A stretch of DNA of 64,000 nt from an uncultured Tenacibaculum sp. (GCF_947494125.1 NZ_CANLTU010000013.1:18035-82034); one strand, 5' to 3'; positions 34,201-44,002 are shown, numbered from the stretch's first letter. Notes: generated by a model not told the origin, from the sequence alone. Numbers and translations: made by a program.

Positions 34201-35430
34201 TTATAAATCGTACTGTTTAATCTTTCGGTACAATGTCCTTTCAGAAATGCCTAGTTCTTTAGCAGCTAATTTACGTTTTCCACTATTTTTTTCTAAAGAT
34301 TTTTTAATCATTTCAATTTCTTTTTCTTGTAATGATAAGTTTTCATCTTCTTCAATAGTTTCAGCATATTCATAATTATTTTGAGCAGAAGAAGATTGTG
34401 GAATTTGAACAACTTCTATGTTTTGCGTTTCTGGCAGCTCTTGTTCTTGATATATCTTTTCAATTAATTGATGATTCTCAGCTTGTACTTGTTCAGAATT
34501 TCCATTTTGCATTAAGTCCAATGTAAGTTTCTTCAAATCATTAATGTCATTACGCATATCAAATAAAATTTTATACATAATGTCTCGTTCGTTTGCAAAA
34601 TCAGAATTACTAGATTGATTTCCAATAACCGCAGGCAAGTTTCCTTTGTTGTTAGGCAAGTATTGAACTAGTTTTTCAGGCGTTATTAAACGACTCTCTT
34701 CTACAACAGAAATTTGTTCAGCAATATTTCTTAATTGACGAATATTACCAGGAAAGCGATAACTCAATAACATTTTTACAGCGTTTTGATCTAATCGAAT
34801 AGTTGGCATTCGGTACTTTTGAGCAAAATCTGAAGCAAATTTTCTAAATAATAAATGAATATCTTCATTTCTATCACGCAAAGCAGGTAAGTCAATTTCA
34901 ATAGTGCTTAAGCGGTAATATAAATCTTCACGAAACTTTTCTTTAGAAATAGCTTGATGCATATTTACATTCGTTGCAGCTACAATACGAACATTAGTTT
35001 TTTGTACTTGAGATGACCCTACTTTAATAAATTCACCATTTTCTAATACACGTAACAAGCGTACTTGAGTAGTTAAAGGTAGTTCTCCCACTTCATCTAA
35101 AAAAATAGTTCCTCCATCAGCAACTTCAAAATAACCTTTACGGGAAGCTGTAGCTCCAGTAAACGCACCTTTTTCATGTCCAAATAACTCACTGTCAATG
35201 GTTCCTTCAGGAATCGCGCCACAGTTTACAGCAATATATTTTGCATGTTTTCGGTGTGATAACTGGTGAATTATTTTTGGTATATTTTCTTTACCTACAC
35301 CACTTTCTCCAGTAACTAAAACCGAAATATCAGTAGGAGCAACGCGGATAGCTTTTTCAATAGCACGATTTAAATGTAAATCGTTACCAATGATTCCGAA
35401 ACGTTGTTTTATAGCTTGTAGGTTTTCCAT
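34201..35430 (-). CDS. Sigma-54-dependent transcriptional activator
   Basis: 409 residues. An AAA+ domain occupies about 1-240: Walker A TGESGVGKE (about 41-49), the sigma-54-contacting loop EKGAFTGAT (about 89-97), Walker B GGTIFLDEVGEL (about 109-120), and an arginine-finger region with FREDLYYRL. The C-terminal 40 residues form a Fis-type HTH (KRKLAAKELGISERTLYRKI, about 386-405). No N-terminal receiver or sensor domain is present, so activity is likely controlled by protein level or another factor. It lies 14 bases after miaB. Its targets are unknown; the lptE gene is next. Confidence 0.92.
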   Translation of the reverse strand: MENLQAIKQRFGIIGNDLHLNRAIEKAIRVAPTDISVLVTGESGVGKENIPKIIHQLSHRKHAKYIAVNCGAIPEGTIDSELFGHEKGAFTGATASRKGYFEVADGGTIFLDEVGELPLTTQVRLLRVLENGEFIKVGSSQVQKTNVRIVAATNVNMHQAISKEKFREDLYYRLSTIEIDLPALRDRNEDIHLLFRKFASDFAQKYRMPTIRLDQNAVKMLLSYRFPGNIRQLRNIAEQISVVEESRLITPEKLVQYLPNNKGNLPAVIGNQSSNSDFANERDIMYKILFDMRNDINDLKKLTLDLMQNGNSEQVQAENHQLIEKIYQEQELPETQNIEVVQIPQSSSAQNNYEYAETIEEDENLSLQEKEIEMIKKSLEKNSGKRKLAAKELGISERTLYRKIKQYDL

Positions 35431-35444
35431 AGTTATTTTAAAAT

Positions 35445-36899
35445 TTAATTATTGTCAGAGAAATCAATTGCAACTCCTCTTAATGTAGCAGAAGTACAAT
35501 CTTCAACTTTTACATTAACAAAATCACCCAATTTATAATGCTCTTTAGGAAAAACAATTACAGTATTCTGAGTGTTTCTACCTTTCCATTCGTCAGGATT
35601 TTTTTTAGAAGTACCTTCAATTAAAACCTCTTCAATTTTCCCTAAATGTTGTTGAGTTCTATATAAACTATGCTCTTGCTGTAAATCTATAACTTCTTGT
35701 AAACGTCTCTTTTTAATAGCTAATGGAACATCGTCTGGCATTTTTTTAGCAGCCAAAGTTCCAGGCCTTTCAGAATAAGCAAACATAAATCCAAAATCGT
35801 ATTTTACATGGCGCATTAGATTTAATGTATCTTGATGATCTTGTTCTGTTTCCCCACAAAAACCAGCAATCATATCTTGACTTAATGCCATCTCAGGAAT
35901 TATTTTGTAAATATTATCAACCAATTCCATATATTCTTCACGTGTATGTTGGCGATTCATAGCTTTAAGCATATTATTACTTCCACTTTGTACAGGTAAA
36001 TGAATGTATTTACAAATGTTCCTGTGTTTTGCCATTGTGCGTATAACATCTAAACTCATGTCTTGAGGATTTGATGTAGCAAAACGGAAACGAGTTTTTG
36101 GAAATTCAGTAGCACACATATCTAATAATTGTGCAAAATCTACAGCACTTGCTTGTGCTAATTCAGAAGCTTTTTTAAAATCTTTCTTCAATCCACCACC
36201 ATACCATAAATATGAATCTACATTTTGGCCTAATAAAGTAATTTCTTTAAAGTTCTTATCAACCATAGATCGTACTTCTTCAATAATACTTTGAGGATCG
36301 CGACTACGTTCACGACCACGTGTAAAAGGAACTACACAAAAGGTACACATATTGTCACAGCCACGAGTAATAGAAACAAATGCAGAAACTCCGTTTGAAT
36401 TTAAACGTACAGGAGAAACATCAGCATATGTTTCTTCTTTAGATAAAATAACATTTACAGCATCTCTACCAGTGTCAATTTCTTCAATTAAGTTTGGTAA
36501 ATCGCGGTAAGCATCAGGCCCTACAACTAAATCAACGATTTTTTCTTCTTCTAAAAACTTTTCTTTTAAACGCTCAGCCATACAACCCAAAACACCAACT
36601 TTCATCTTTGGATTTACTTTTTTAACGGCATTGTATTTTTGTAAGCGTTTACGAACAGTGGTTTCGGCTTTTTCTCTAATAGAACAAGTGTTTACTAAAA
36701 CTAAATCAGCGTCTTCTAAGTTTTGAGTGGTGTTAAAACCTTGTTCAGCTAAAATAGAAGCAACAATTTCGCTATCATTCATGTTCATTTGACAACCATA
36801 ACTTTCAATAAAAAGTTTTTTACTGTTTTCTTCTTTTTGTTCTATAACAAGAGGTTTCCCTTGCTTCTCTTCGTCAATTACCTTTTCTACTTGTTCCAT
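35445..36899 (-). CDS. miaB: tRNA-2-methylthio-N6-dimethylallyladenosine synthase
   Basis: 484 residues. MiaB adds the methylthio group to i6A37 in tRNAs reading U-starting codons. The N-terminal domain has SYGCQMNMNDSE (about 33-44), with its Cys ligands in VNTCSIREKA and GVLGCMAERL, and the radical SAM motif SITRGCDNMCTFCVVPFTRG (about 176-195). The TRAM domain is at the end (LGDFVNVKVEDCTSATLRGV). It heads a minus-strand run with the sigma-54 activator, lptE, TPR protein and secG, and has a good promoter at 36928-36955. Confidence 0.96.
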   Translation of the reverse strand: MEQVEKVIDEEKQGKPLVIEQKEENSKKLFIESYGCQMNMNDSEIVASILAEQGFNTTQNLEDADLVLVNTCSIREKAETTVRKRLQKYNAVKKVNPKMKVGVLGCMAERLKEKFLEEEKIVDLVVGPDAYRDLPNLIEEIDTGRDAVNVILSKEETYADVSPVRLNSNGVSAFVSITRGCDNMCTFCVVPFTRGRERSRDPQSIIEEVRSMVDKNFKEITLLGQNVDSYLWYGGGLKKDFKKASELAQASAVDFAQLLDMCATEFPKTRFRFATSNPQDMSLDVIRTMAKHRNICKYIHLPVQSGSNNMLKAMNRQHTREEYMELVDNIYKIIPEMALSQDMIAGFCGETEQDHQDTLNLMRHVKYDFGFMFAYSERPGTLAAKKMPDDVPLAIKKRRLQEVIDLQQEHSLYRTQQHLGKIEEVLIEGTSKKNPDEWKGRNTQNTVIVFPKEHYKLGDFVNVKVEDCTSATLRGVAIDFSDNN

Positions 36900-36927
36900 A
36901 AAATCTTAAATCGTAATAAATAGTCTG

Positions 36928-36955
36928 CAAAGATACAACCAAAAACTATAATCAA
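36928..36955 (-). promoter_or_regulatory. miaB promoter
   Basis: On the minus strand TTG (36955-36953), 17 bases, then TATCTTTG (36935-36928), a good TTG/TAnnTTTG match. Leader of about 22 bases before the ATG at 36899. Confidence 0.65.
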
Positions 36956-37010
36956 TGACAAATTGGCAGAGAAAATAAACGCTGTAAAAAAGAATATTTT
37001 TTTAAAGTTG

Positions 37011-37018
37011 GTATATTT
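37011..37018 (+). promoter_or_regulatory. Promoter -7 box of the membrane protein gene
   Basis: TATATTTG fits TAnnTTTG. It lies downstream of an apparent TTG start at 36963 and about 26 bases before the ATG at 37044, which supports the shorter start. Confidence 0.55.
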
Positions 37019-37043
37019 GCTAGTATCAACAATCAATAAAAAA

Positions 37044-37826
37044 ATGAATAAAATTTTAATGTTATCAGAAAAAATCAGAAATGCAAAACATCTAGATTTT
37101 GGAACTATTTTAAATGAAATTATCGAACTATTTAAAAAAGTTTGGGTGCAAGGGTTATTATTGTTTTTGTTCTCTATTCTTATTATGTTACCTATTATTA
37201 TCCTTGTTTATGTTCCTTTAATAGGTGTTGCAATGATGGAGTCGCAAGGAGGAACTTTAGATTCAGAGGTGTTTACAGGATTCTTTGCAGGAACTTCTAT
37301 ACTATATGTATTATTAATAATAGTGTTATTTTTAATTTTGGTAGCTGCTAGTTCTGCTTTAATAGCTGGATTTTATAGAATTGTAAAAGCATTAGATAAA
37401 GGTAAGGGTACAACAACATCAGATTTCTTTTATTTTTTTAAAACAAAATATTTAACAAAATTATTATTACTAACATTAATAACTGTATCAATAGCTATTG
37501 GCTCGGCTTTATTATGCTATCTTCCTTTGTTATATACAATGGTGCCTATTTCATATTTTTTAATAATTTTTGCTTTTAATCCTGAAGAATCAGTGACAAA
37601 TATTGTTAAAGTAGGATTTCAATTAGGAACAAAAAAATGGGGGATTTCCATTGCAGTAATGCTTATTGTAGGTTTAATAACAACGATGTTAGGTATAATA
37701 ACTTGCGGATTAGGTAACTTATTTCTAATTTCATTATCTTATTTACCAGCGTATATAATTTATAAAAATGTAATTGGCTTTGAAGAAGATATAGATCTTG
37801 ATTTAACAGAAAAAAACAATATCTAA
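37044..37826 (+). CDS. Multi-pass membrane protein, unknown
   Basis: 260 residues from the ATG at 37044; the frame continues upstream to a TTG at 36963, but a promoter box lies between, so I choose 37044 (37059 is also possible). A short amphipathic N-terminus with HLDFGTILNEIIELFKKVW precedes about six membrane helices. A conserved-looking cytoplasmic loop reads IVKALDKGKGTTTSDFFYFF. Such proteins of flavobacteria often carry the misleading label 'beta-carotene monooxygenase'; I see nothing to support that reaction. Function unknown. Confidence 0.7.
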   Translation: MNKILMLSEKIRNAKHLDFGTILNEIIELFKKVWVQGLLLFLFSILIMLPIIILVYVPLIGVAMMESQGGTLDSEVFTGFFAGTSILYVLLIIVLFLILVAASSALIAGFYRIVKALDKGKGTTTSDFFYFFKTKYLTKLLLLTLITVSIAIGSALLCYLPLLYTMVPISYFLIIFAFNPEESVTNIVKVGFQLGTKKWGISIAVMLIVGLITTMLGIITCGLGNLFLISLSYLPAYIIYKNVIGFEEDIDLDLTEKNNI

Positions 37827-38005
37827 GTAAATAAATTATATTGAAAACTTTTTTTAAAACTCCTTTTCAGAAATGAATAGGGGTTTTTTATTGAAGCATT
37901 ACAATGTTTATTCTTAATTTTAAAAAAAAGAATATGTTTTTACTTTGATTAGTGTTTAGAAAATGTATTTTTTTTTAATTCAATAACTATTAAAAAAAAA
38001 CTACA

Positions 38006-38013
38006 TACTTTTG
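38006..38013 (+). promoter_or_regulatory. topA promoter -7 box
   Basis: TACTTTTG (TAnnTTTG) lies 58 bases before the topA ATG. No TTG at the expected distance, so partial support only. Confidence 0.45.
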
Positions 38014-38071
38014 CAAATTGAAAGCACCTATTCTTATTATATGGTGTAAAAAGAGATAAGAGGAAATACAT

Positions 38072-40573
38072 ATGGCAAAAAATTTAGTAATAGTTGAGTC
38101 ACCTGCAAAAGCAAAAACAATAGAAAAGTTTTTAGGTAAAGATTTTCAAGTTGAATCGAGTTTTGGTCACATTGCCGATTTACCCTCAAAAGAGTTAGGT
38201 GTAAATGTTGAAGGAGATTTTAAACCGAAGTATATAGTTTCTACAGATAAAAAAGCAGTTGTAAAAAAACTGAAAGATTTAGCAAAAAAGGCAGAAACTG
38301 TTTGGTTAGCAAGTGATGAGGATCGTGAGGGAGAAGCTATTGCATGGCATTTAGCTGAGCAATTAAAATTAAAAGAAGAAAATACGAAACGTATTGTTTT
38401 TCATGAGATTACTAAAAAAGCCATTTTAAAAGCAGTTGAAAATCCACGAGATATTAACTATAACTTAGTAAATGCGCAACAAGCACGTCGTGTATTAGAT
38501 AGGTTGGTAGGATATGAACTTTCTCCAGTATTATGGAGGAAAGTAAAAGGAGGATTGTCAGCAGGTAGAGTTCAATCAGTAGCAGTACGTTTAATTGTTG
38601 AACGTGAGCGTGATATTGAAGGATTCACACCGGTAGCTTCTTATAGAGTTGATGCTGAATTTGTAAATGCTAGTGGTAAAAAATTTAAAGCTAAATTAGC
38701 TAAGAATTTTTCAGAAAAGAAAGAAGCAGAAGCTTTTTTAAATTCATGTTTGAGTGCTGAGTTTTCAGTAGCAGACTTACAGAAAAAACCAGCAAAAAAA
38801 TCACCAGCAGCGCCATTTACAACATCAACGTTACAGCAGGAAGCTTCAAGGAAATTAGGTTTTCCAGTAGCAAAAACAATGATGGTTGCTCAACGTTTAT
38901 ATGAAGCCGGTTTGATTACATATATGAGAACGGATAGTGTAAACTTATCTGAAGATGCAAAGAATGCAGCACAAGCTGAAATTATAGCATCTTACGGAGA
39001 AGAATATAGCAAACCACGTAATTTTTCAAATAAATCGAAAGGAGCTCAAGAAGCGCATGAGGCGATTCGTCCTACTAATATGGAGAATCATGAGATTACT
39101 GGAGAATATGATCAAACTCGATTGTATAGCTTAATTTGGAAAAGAACTTTAGCTTCTCAAATGAGTGAAGCTCAATTAGAAAGAACAGTTGTAAAAATAG
39201 ATAATACTAAAAACGATAAGCAGTTTACAGCAAACGGTGAGGTTATTACTTTTGAAGGTTTTTTAAAGGTGTATTTAGAAGGAACCGATAATGAAGATGA
39301 AGAACAAGCTGGAATGTTGCCTAAAATGAATGTAAGTGAAGTTTTAGGTAATGAGTACATTACAGCGACTGAACGTTATACGCGTCCACCAGCAAGATTT
39401 TCAGAAGCGGCATTAGTAAAGCGTTTAGAAGAGTTAGGGATAGGACGCCCGTCTACATATGCACCAACAATTTCTACAATTCAACGAAGAGAATATATTG
39501 AAAAAGGAACTGTAGAAGGTAAAGAAAGAAACTATATTCAATTACGTTTAGCAAACCAGACAGTTGAAGAGCAGTTATTAACAGAAAGAGTAGGGTCTGA
39601 TAAAGGTAAATTAGTACCTACTGATATTGGTAATATTGTAAACGATTTTTTAGTAGCTAATTTTGATGCTATTTTAGATTATGGTTTTACAGCTAAGGTA
39701 GAAAGCGATTTTGATGAAATTGCTGAAGGTAAGGAAGATTGGATTGAAATGATAAAAGAATTTTATCAGGGATTTCATGTCGTAGTAGAGGATGTTGCAG
39801 CAAATGCAGAAAGAGCTAAAGGTGAACGTTTATTAGGTGTGGATCCTGATAGTGGTAAGAATGTATATGTACGATTAGGTCGTTTTGGAGCAATGGTGCA
39901 AATAGGTGAGGCTACAGATGAAGAAAAACCACGTTTTGCAAGTTTACAAGCAGACCAAACGATGAATTCTATTACTTATGAAGAAGCAATGGATTTATTT
40001 CAATTGCCAAAAACATTAGGTGACTATGATAATTTAGAAGTAATAGTAGCAAATGGTCGTTTTGGTCCATATATTAAATTTGATGGTAAATATGTGTCGT
40101 TAGATAAAGGAGAGAATCCTATGTCTGTAGATATGGATCGAGCTATTGAGTTAATTGAAGCAAAAAGAAAAGCGGACGCACCAATAGGAGAATATGAAGG
40201 AATGCCTATTCAAAAAGGAGTTGGTCGTTTTGGTCCTTTTATCAAATGGAATTCAATTTTTATTAACGTTAATAAAAAATATGATTTTGATAATCTTTCT
40301 AAAGAAGATTTAGAAGCATTAATTGAAGATAAAAAGAGAAAAGAACGTGAAAAACTAATTCATAACTTTGAAGAAGTAGGTATTCGTGTAGAAAAAGCTC
40401 GTTGGGGACGTTTTAATGTTATAAAAGGTAAGGTAAAGATAGAGTTACCTAAAACAACTGAAATTGAGAAGTTAACTCAAGAAGAAGCTGTGAAAATGAT
40501 AGACGCAAAAACTCCAAAAAAGAAAACTACTAAAAAGAAAGCTGTTAAAAAGAAAACTACTAAAAAGAAATAA
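38072..40573 (+). CDS. topA: DNA topoisomerase I
   Basis: 833 residues. TopA relaxes negative supercoils by single-strand passage. The TOPRIM domain starts NLVIVESPAKAKTIEKFLG (residues 4-22) and contains WLASDEDREGEAIAWHL (about 84-100). The active-site Tyr is in LITYMRTDSVNLSED (about 280-294), in the usual place. C-terminal repeats with GRFGPYIKF and GRFGPFIKW are seen, without the Cys zinc fingers of E. coli TopA, and the protein ends in a Lys-rich tail (KKTTKKKAVKKKTTKKK) likely to bind DNA. The arginase-fold gene follows after 61 bases. Confidence 0.96.
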   Translation: MAKNLVIVESPAKAKTIEKFLGKDFQVESSFGHIADLPSKELGVNVEGDFKPKYIVSTDKKAVVKKLKDLAKKAETVWLASDEDREGEAIAWHLAEQLKLKEENTKRIVFHEITKKAILKAVENPRDINYNLVNAQQARRVLDRLVGYELSPVLWRKVKGGLSAGRVQSVAVRLIVERERDIEGFTPVASYRVDAEFVNASGKKFKAKLAKNFSEKKEAEAFLNSCLSAEFSVADLQKKPAKKSPAAPFTTSTLQQEASRKLGFPVAKTMMVAQRLYEAGLITYMRTDSVNLSEDAKNAAQAEIIASYGEEYSKPRNFSNKSKGAQEAHEAIRPTNMENHEITGEYDQTRLYSLIWKRTLASQMSEAQLERTVVKIDNTKNDKQFTANGEVITFEGFLKVYLEGTDNEDEEQAGMLPKMNVSEVLGNEYITATERYTRPPARFSEAALVKRLEELGIGRPSTYAPTISTIQRREYIEKGTVEGKERNYIQLRLANQTVEEQLLTERVGSDKGKLVPTDIGNIVNDFLVANFDAILDYGFTAKVESDFDEIAEGKEDWIEMIKEFYQGFHVVVEDVAANAERAKGERLLGVDPDSGKNVYVRLGRFGAMVQIGEATDEEKPRFASLQADQTMNSITYEEAMDLFQLPKTLGDYDNLEVIVANGRFGPYIKFDGKYVSLDKGENPMSVDMDRAIELIEAKRKADAPIGEYEGMPIQKGVGRFGPFIKWNSIFINVNKKYDFDNLSKEDLEALIEDKKRKEREKLIHNFEEVGIRVEKARWGRFNVIKGKVKIELPKTTEIEKLTQEEAVKMIDAKTPKKKTTKKKAVKKKTTKKK

Positions 40574-40634
40574 AGTAGCTTTTAGAAAAAAATAGTTTAG
40601 TATATTGCGAATTCGTTAATCTGACCCCCTTAAG

Positions 40635-41795
40635 ATGAATTACGATTTTTTTAAACCAATAGAAGGAGCTGTAGTTGCACATATATTGTCGCAACCAGGA
40701 TCTGTTTTGGGACAAAATATTAGTTTACACACAGCTGAAAATGGTTTCCCTAGTCTATCTGGGGTGAATATTGCTATACTTGGTGTGAAAGACGGCAGAG
40801 GAGCTGAGAATAACGAAGGCTGCGGAAAAGATTTACAACCCATACGTAAAAAACTTTACGAATTATTTCCCGGTAATTGGCAGGTTCAAATTGCTGATTT
40901 AGGTAATATAGAACAAGGGAATTCTATTAAAGATACTTATTTTGCAGTAAGCTCTTCAGTTGAATTTTTATTAAAGAAGAATATTCTACCTATAATAATA
41001 GGAGGAAGTCAAGATATAACTTACGCAAATTATAGAGGGTATGATGCTTTAGAGCAAACCGTTAATTTAGTTTCTGTAGATAGCCGTTTCGATTTAGGAT
41101 CAATAGATGATGAAATGTCTTCCAAATCATTTTTAAGTAAGGTGATTATGGAGCAACCTAATAATTTATTCAATTATAGTAATATTGGATACCAAACATA
41201 TTTTAATTCACAAGAAGAAATAGATTTATTAGATAAATTATACTTTGATGCTTTTAGGTTAGGAGAAGTTAAAGATGTAACTTTAGTAGAACCTATAATG
41301 AGAGATGCAGACATTGTTAGTATAGACATTGGTTGTATTCGTCAAAGTGAAGCACCAGCAAATAGTAATGCTTCTCCAAATGGATTTTATGGAGAAGATA
41401 TTTGTGCAATAACAAGATATGCTGGTATTAGCGATAAAGTAACTTCCTTTGGTATATATGAGTATAATAGTACCTTAGATTCAAATTATCAAACAGCAAA
41501 TTTAATAGCTCAAATGATTTGGTACTTTATAGAAGGAGTAAATTTTAGAGCTAAGGATTATCCATTTGTAACAAAAGAAAAATATCAAAAATTTACAGTT
41601 CTTCTAAACGATGATGACCCTATAAATTTTTATAAAAGTGATAAAACAGGTCGTTGGTGGATGGAAATAAATTTAATATCGAATAATAAACATAAAAGAC
41701 ATGCGTTAATACCATGTAACTATCAAGATTATGAACAGGCGCTTAAACAAAAGATGCCTAATAGATGGTTTAAAGCTTTGCAAAAGCTTGTTTAA
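40635..41795 (+). CDS. Arginase-fold protein (formimidoylglutamase-like)
   Basis: 386 residues. The fold of the ureohydrolase family can be followed, but the metal ligands are mostly changed. The GG(D/G)HS motif is IIGGSQDIT (about 120-128) with His replaced by Gln, the DAHxD motif is SVDSRFDLGS (about 146-155) with His replaced by Arg, and SxDxDxxDP is SIDIGCIRQSEAP (about 229-241) with the second Asp replaced by Gly. Two manganese ions could hardly be bound. It is therefore probably not an active arginase or formimidoylglutamase, whatever its label. It lies just upstream of gldK, a neighbourhood shared by relatives, so a role tied to gliding or secretion is possible. Confidence 0.75.
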   Translation: MNYDFFKPIEGAVVAHILSQPGSVLGQNISLHTAENGFPSLSGVNIAILGVKDGRGAENNEGCGKDLQPIRKKLYELFPGNWQVQIADLGNIEQGNSIKDTYFAVSSSVEFLLKKNILPIIIGGSQDITYANYRGYDALEQTVNLVSVDSRFDLGSIDDEMSSKSFLSKVIMEQPNNLFNYSNIGYQTYFNSQEEIDLLDKLYFDAFRLGEVKDVTLVEPIMRDADIVSIDIGCIRQSEAPANSNASPNGFYGEDICAITRYAGISDKVTSFGIYEYNSTLDSNYQTANLIAQMIWYFIEGVNFRAKDYPFVTKEKYQKFTVLLNDDDPINFYKSDKTGRWWMEINLISNNKHKRHALIPCNYQDYEQALKQKMPNRWFKALQKLV

Positions 41796-41837
41796 AAGAG
41801 AGTTGTCTTTTAAATGGTAAAAAAATATAATACGTAA

Positions 41838-41868
41838 TTGTTTTTTAATAAAAAAAATAATAGGTTTA
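41838..41868 (+). promoter_or_regulatory. gldKLMN promoter
   Basis: TTG (41838-41840), 20 bases, then TAGGTTTA (41861-41868), seven of eight bases of TAnnTTTG. It sits 26 bases before the gldK ATG and could drive the whole gldKLMN unit. Confidence 0.55.
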
Positions 41869-41894
41869 CGCCTCTTTTTTAAGAAAGGAATAAT

Positions 41895-43277
41895 ATGAAG
41901 AAAATAGCAGTACTTGCATTATTAGTATCTATCGTTTACTCTTGTGGTTCAAGCGGAGGAGATAGAGGAGAATTAGTCGGAGTAAAGTCAAAAAGAAAAT
42001 GGTTTGCAGAAAAACCATATGGAATGGCTAAAATCCCTGGAGGTTCGTTTACTATGGGTAAACAAGATGAAGATCCTTTAGGAGCTATGAATGCCCCAAC
42101 TAAGACAGTAACAGTTCAGCCATTTTATATGGATGAATCTGAAATTACTAATAGTGAATATAAACAGTTTGTTACTTGGGTAAGAGATTCTATTACAAGA
42201 ACTAAATTAGCTTATCAAGCAGAATTTGCTTCTGGAGGAGATGAAGATCCAGCAACTGCAGGTAAAAATGCTCAAGGTATTCAGTTATATGCTTTTGCTT
42301 CTAAAGATACAGTAAATGAAACTCCTTATGACAAGTATATGAGAGAGAATTACTATGAGTTAGGAGAAGGCTTAGATTCATTGAAACCATTAAATTGGCA
42401 AGAAGATCTAGTATGGCAAGCACAAGAGTACCCAGATTCTGATTATGTTGAAGTAATGGATTCTTTATATATTAAAAAAGATGAAGCTTTAAATGGAATA
42501 AGGACTTTCAATACGAAATTACTAAATTATAGGTATTTTTGGTTCGATAATGATGCTGCTGCAAGAACTGGAAAGAATAGAAAAGACTTTATGAAAGATG
42601 AAGTTATAAATGTATATCCAGATACAACAGTATGGATTAAAGACTTCAATTATTCATATAATGATCCAATGCACCAAGAATATTTTGCTCACAAAGCATA
42701 TGAAAACTATCCTGTAGTTGGAGTAACTTGGAACCAAGCAAAAGCATTTTGTCACTGGAGAACAAAAACTAAAAATAGATACCAAAGATCTAGAAAGAAA
42801 TTAGGATTAGTACCAGCTTTTAGATTACCAACAGAAGCAGAGTGGGAGTATGCTGCTCGTGGAGGATTAAATTATGCAAAATACCCTTGGGGAGGTCCAA
42901 GTACAACAAGTGATAGAGGATGTTTCTTAGCAAACTTTAAACCAGTGCGTGGAGATTATGCAGCAGATGGAGCTTTATATACTGTAGAAGCAGTCTCATA
43001 TAACCCTAATGAGTATGGGTTGTTCAATATGGCAGGAAATGTTGCAGAATGGACTAATACAGCGTATAATCAAATGTCATATTACATGGGGTCAACAATG
43101 AATCCTAATGTAGAGATAAAAGAAAATAGAAGAAAAATTATCCGTGGAGGATCATGGAAAGATGTAGCGTATTTCTTAGAAGTAAGTTCTCGTGACTGGG
43201 AATATGCAGATACAGCAAGAAGTTACATCGGATTTAGAACAGTACAAGATTACTTAGGTACTAGCAAAAACAAATAA
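41895..43277 (+). CDS. gldK: Gliding motility lipoprotein GldK
   Basis: 460 residues. The N-terminus ALLVSIVYSCGSSG is a lipobox with Cys17. The body is a formylglycine-generating-enzyme-like (FGE/SUMF1) fold: KIPGGSFTMGKQDEDPLG (about 46-63), then DESEITNSEYKQFVTW (about 83-98), VVGVTWNQAKAFCHWR, RLPTEAEWEYAARGG and IRGGSWKDVAY. In GldK this fold is structural, not enzymatic. With GldN it forms the periplasmic ring of the type IX secretion system. It heads gldK-gldL-gldM-gldN. Confidence 0.97.
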   Translation: MKKIAVLALLVSIVYSCGSSGGDRGELVGVKSKRKWFAEKPYGMAKIPGGSFTMGKQDEDPLGAMNAPTKTVTVQPFYMDESEITNSEYKQFVTWVRDSITRTKLAYQAEFASGGDEDPATAGKNAQGIQLYAFASKDTVNETPYDKYMRENYYELGEGLDSLKPLNWQEDLVWQAQEYPDSDYVEVMDSLYIKKDEALNGIRTFNTKLLNYRYFWFDNDAAARTGKNRKDFMKDEVINVYPDTTVWIKDFNYSYNDPMHQEYFAHKAYENYPVVGVTWNQAKAFCHWRTKTKNRYQRSRKKLGLVPAFRLPTEAEWEYAARGGLNYAKYPWGGPSTTSDRGCFLANFKPVRGDYAADGALYTVEAVSYNPNEYGLFNMAGNVAEWTNTAYNQMSYYMGSTMNPNVEIKENRRKIIRGGSWKDVAYFLEVSSRDWEYADTARSYIGFRTVQDYLGTSKNK

Positions 43278-43322
43278 TACAAACAAGAATAAATATTAAT
43301 TCCCTTAAAATCAAAAAGAATT

Positions 43323-43958
43323 ATGGCACAATCAAAATCAACTAAGAAAATGTTTAATATGGCTTACGGTCTAGGAGCCGCAGTCGTAATTATTGGAGCA
43401 TTATTTAAAATTTTACACTGGCCTTTTGGTAATGAAGTACTAATGGTAGGTATGATTGTAGAAGCATTAGTATTTGCTTTATCAGCATTTGAACCAGTTG
43501 AAGATGAATTAGACTGGACAAAAGTATACCCTGAATTAGCAGACGGACAGTCATTAGGAAAAAATGGAGAAGCAAGCCCTGCAGAAGCACAAAGTATGTT
43601 ATCTCAGAAATTAGATGATATTTTAAAAGATGCTCGTTTAGATGCTAACTTAGTATCAAGTTTAGGAGATAGTATCAAAAATTTCCAAGGAGCAGCAGAA
43701 GGATTAACTTCTACTTCTAACACAATCGCGTCAACAAACCAATATAACGAGCAAATGTCTATGGCAGCTGCTAAATTAGAGTCTTTAAACGGATTATACT
43801 CTACTCAAGTTGAAAATGCAGGTAAACAAGCTGATTTAAATACTGCTTTAGTTGAAAATTCTCAACGTTTACAAGAACAAATGGAGTCGTTAGCAACAAA
43901 CTTATCTTCTTTAAACGGAGTATATGGCGGAATGTTAACTGCAATGTCTAATAAATAA
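43323..43958 (+). CDS. gldL: Gliding motility / T9SS inner-membrane protein GldL
   Basis: 211 residues. Two N-terminal membrane helices are visible, about 13-30 (YGLGAAVVIIGALFKILHWP) and 36-54 (EVLMVGMIVEALVFALSAF); the first carries the Lys and His expected of the proton path, and the Glu sits in the second. A cytoplasmic coiled region follows (about 95-205) with many Gln, Ser and Leu. GldL and GldM make the rotary motor that powers secretion and gliding. It lies 45 bases after gldK and 44 before gldM. Confidence 0.97.
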   Translation: MAQSKSTKKMFNMAYGLGAAVVIIGALFKILHWPFGNEVLMVGMIVEALVFALSAFEPVEDELDWTKVYPELADGQSLGKNGEASPAEAQSMLSQKLDDILKDARLDANLVSSLGDSIKNFQGAAEGLTSTSNTIASTNQYNEQMSMAAAKLESLNGLYSTQVENAGKQADLNTALVENSQRLQEQMESLATNLSSLNGVYGGMLTAMSNK

Positions 43959-44002
43959 TAATTAGTTTATCTAATTTTAATTAACTAAACAAACTAATTA
44001 AT

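Noticed and set aside
36963..37043. Longer TTG start of the membrane protein at 36963
   Set aside because: A good -7 promoter box lies at 37011-37018, so translation most likely begins at 37044 or 37059.
37044..37826. Label 'beta-carotene 15,15'-monooxygenase' for this membrane protein
   Set aside because: I see no metal-binding His residues or oxygenase pattern; the sequence is a plain multi-pass membrane protein.
40503..40572. Repeated Lys/Thr codons at the end of topA as a separate repeat
   Set aside because: It is the Lys-rich C-terminal tail common in DNA-binding topoisomerases, not an independent element.
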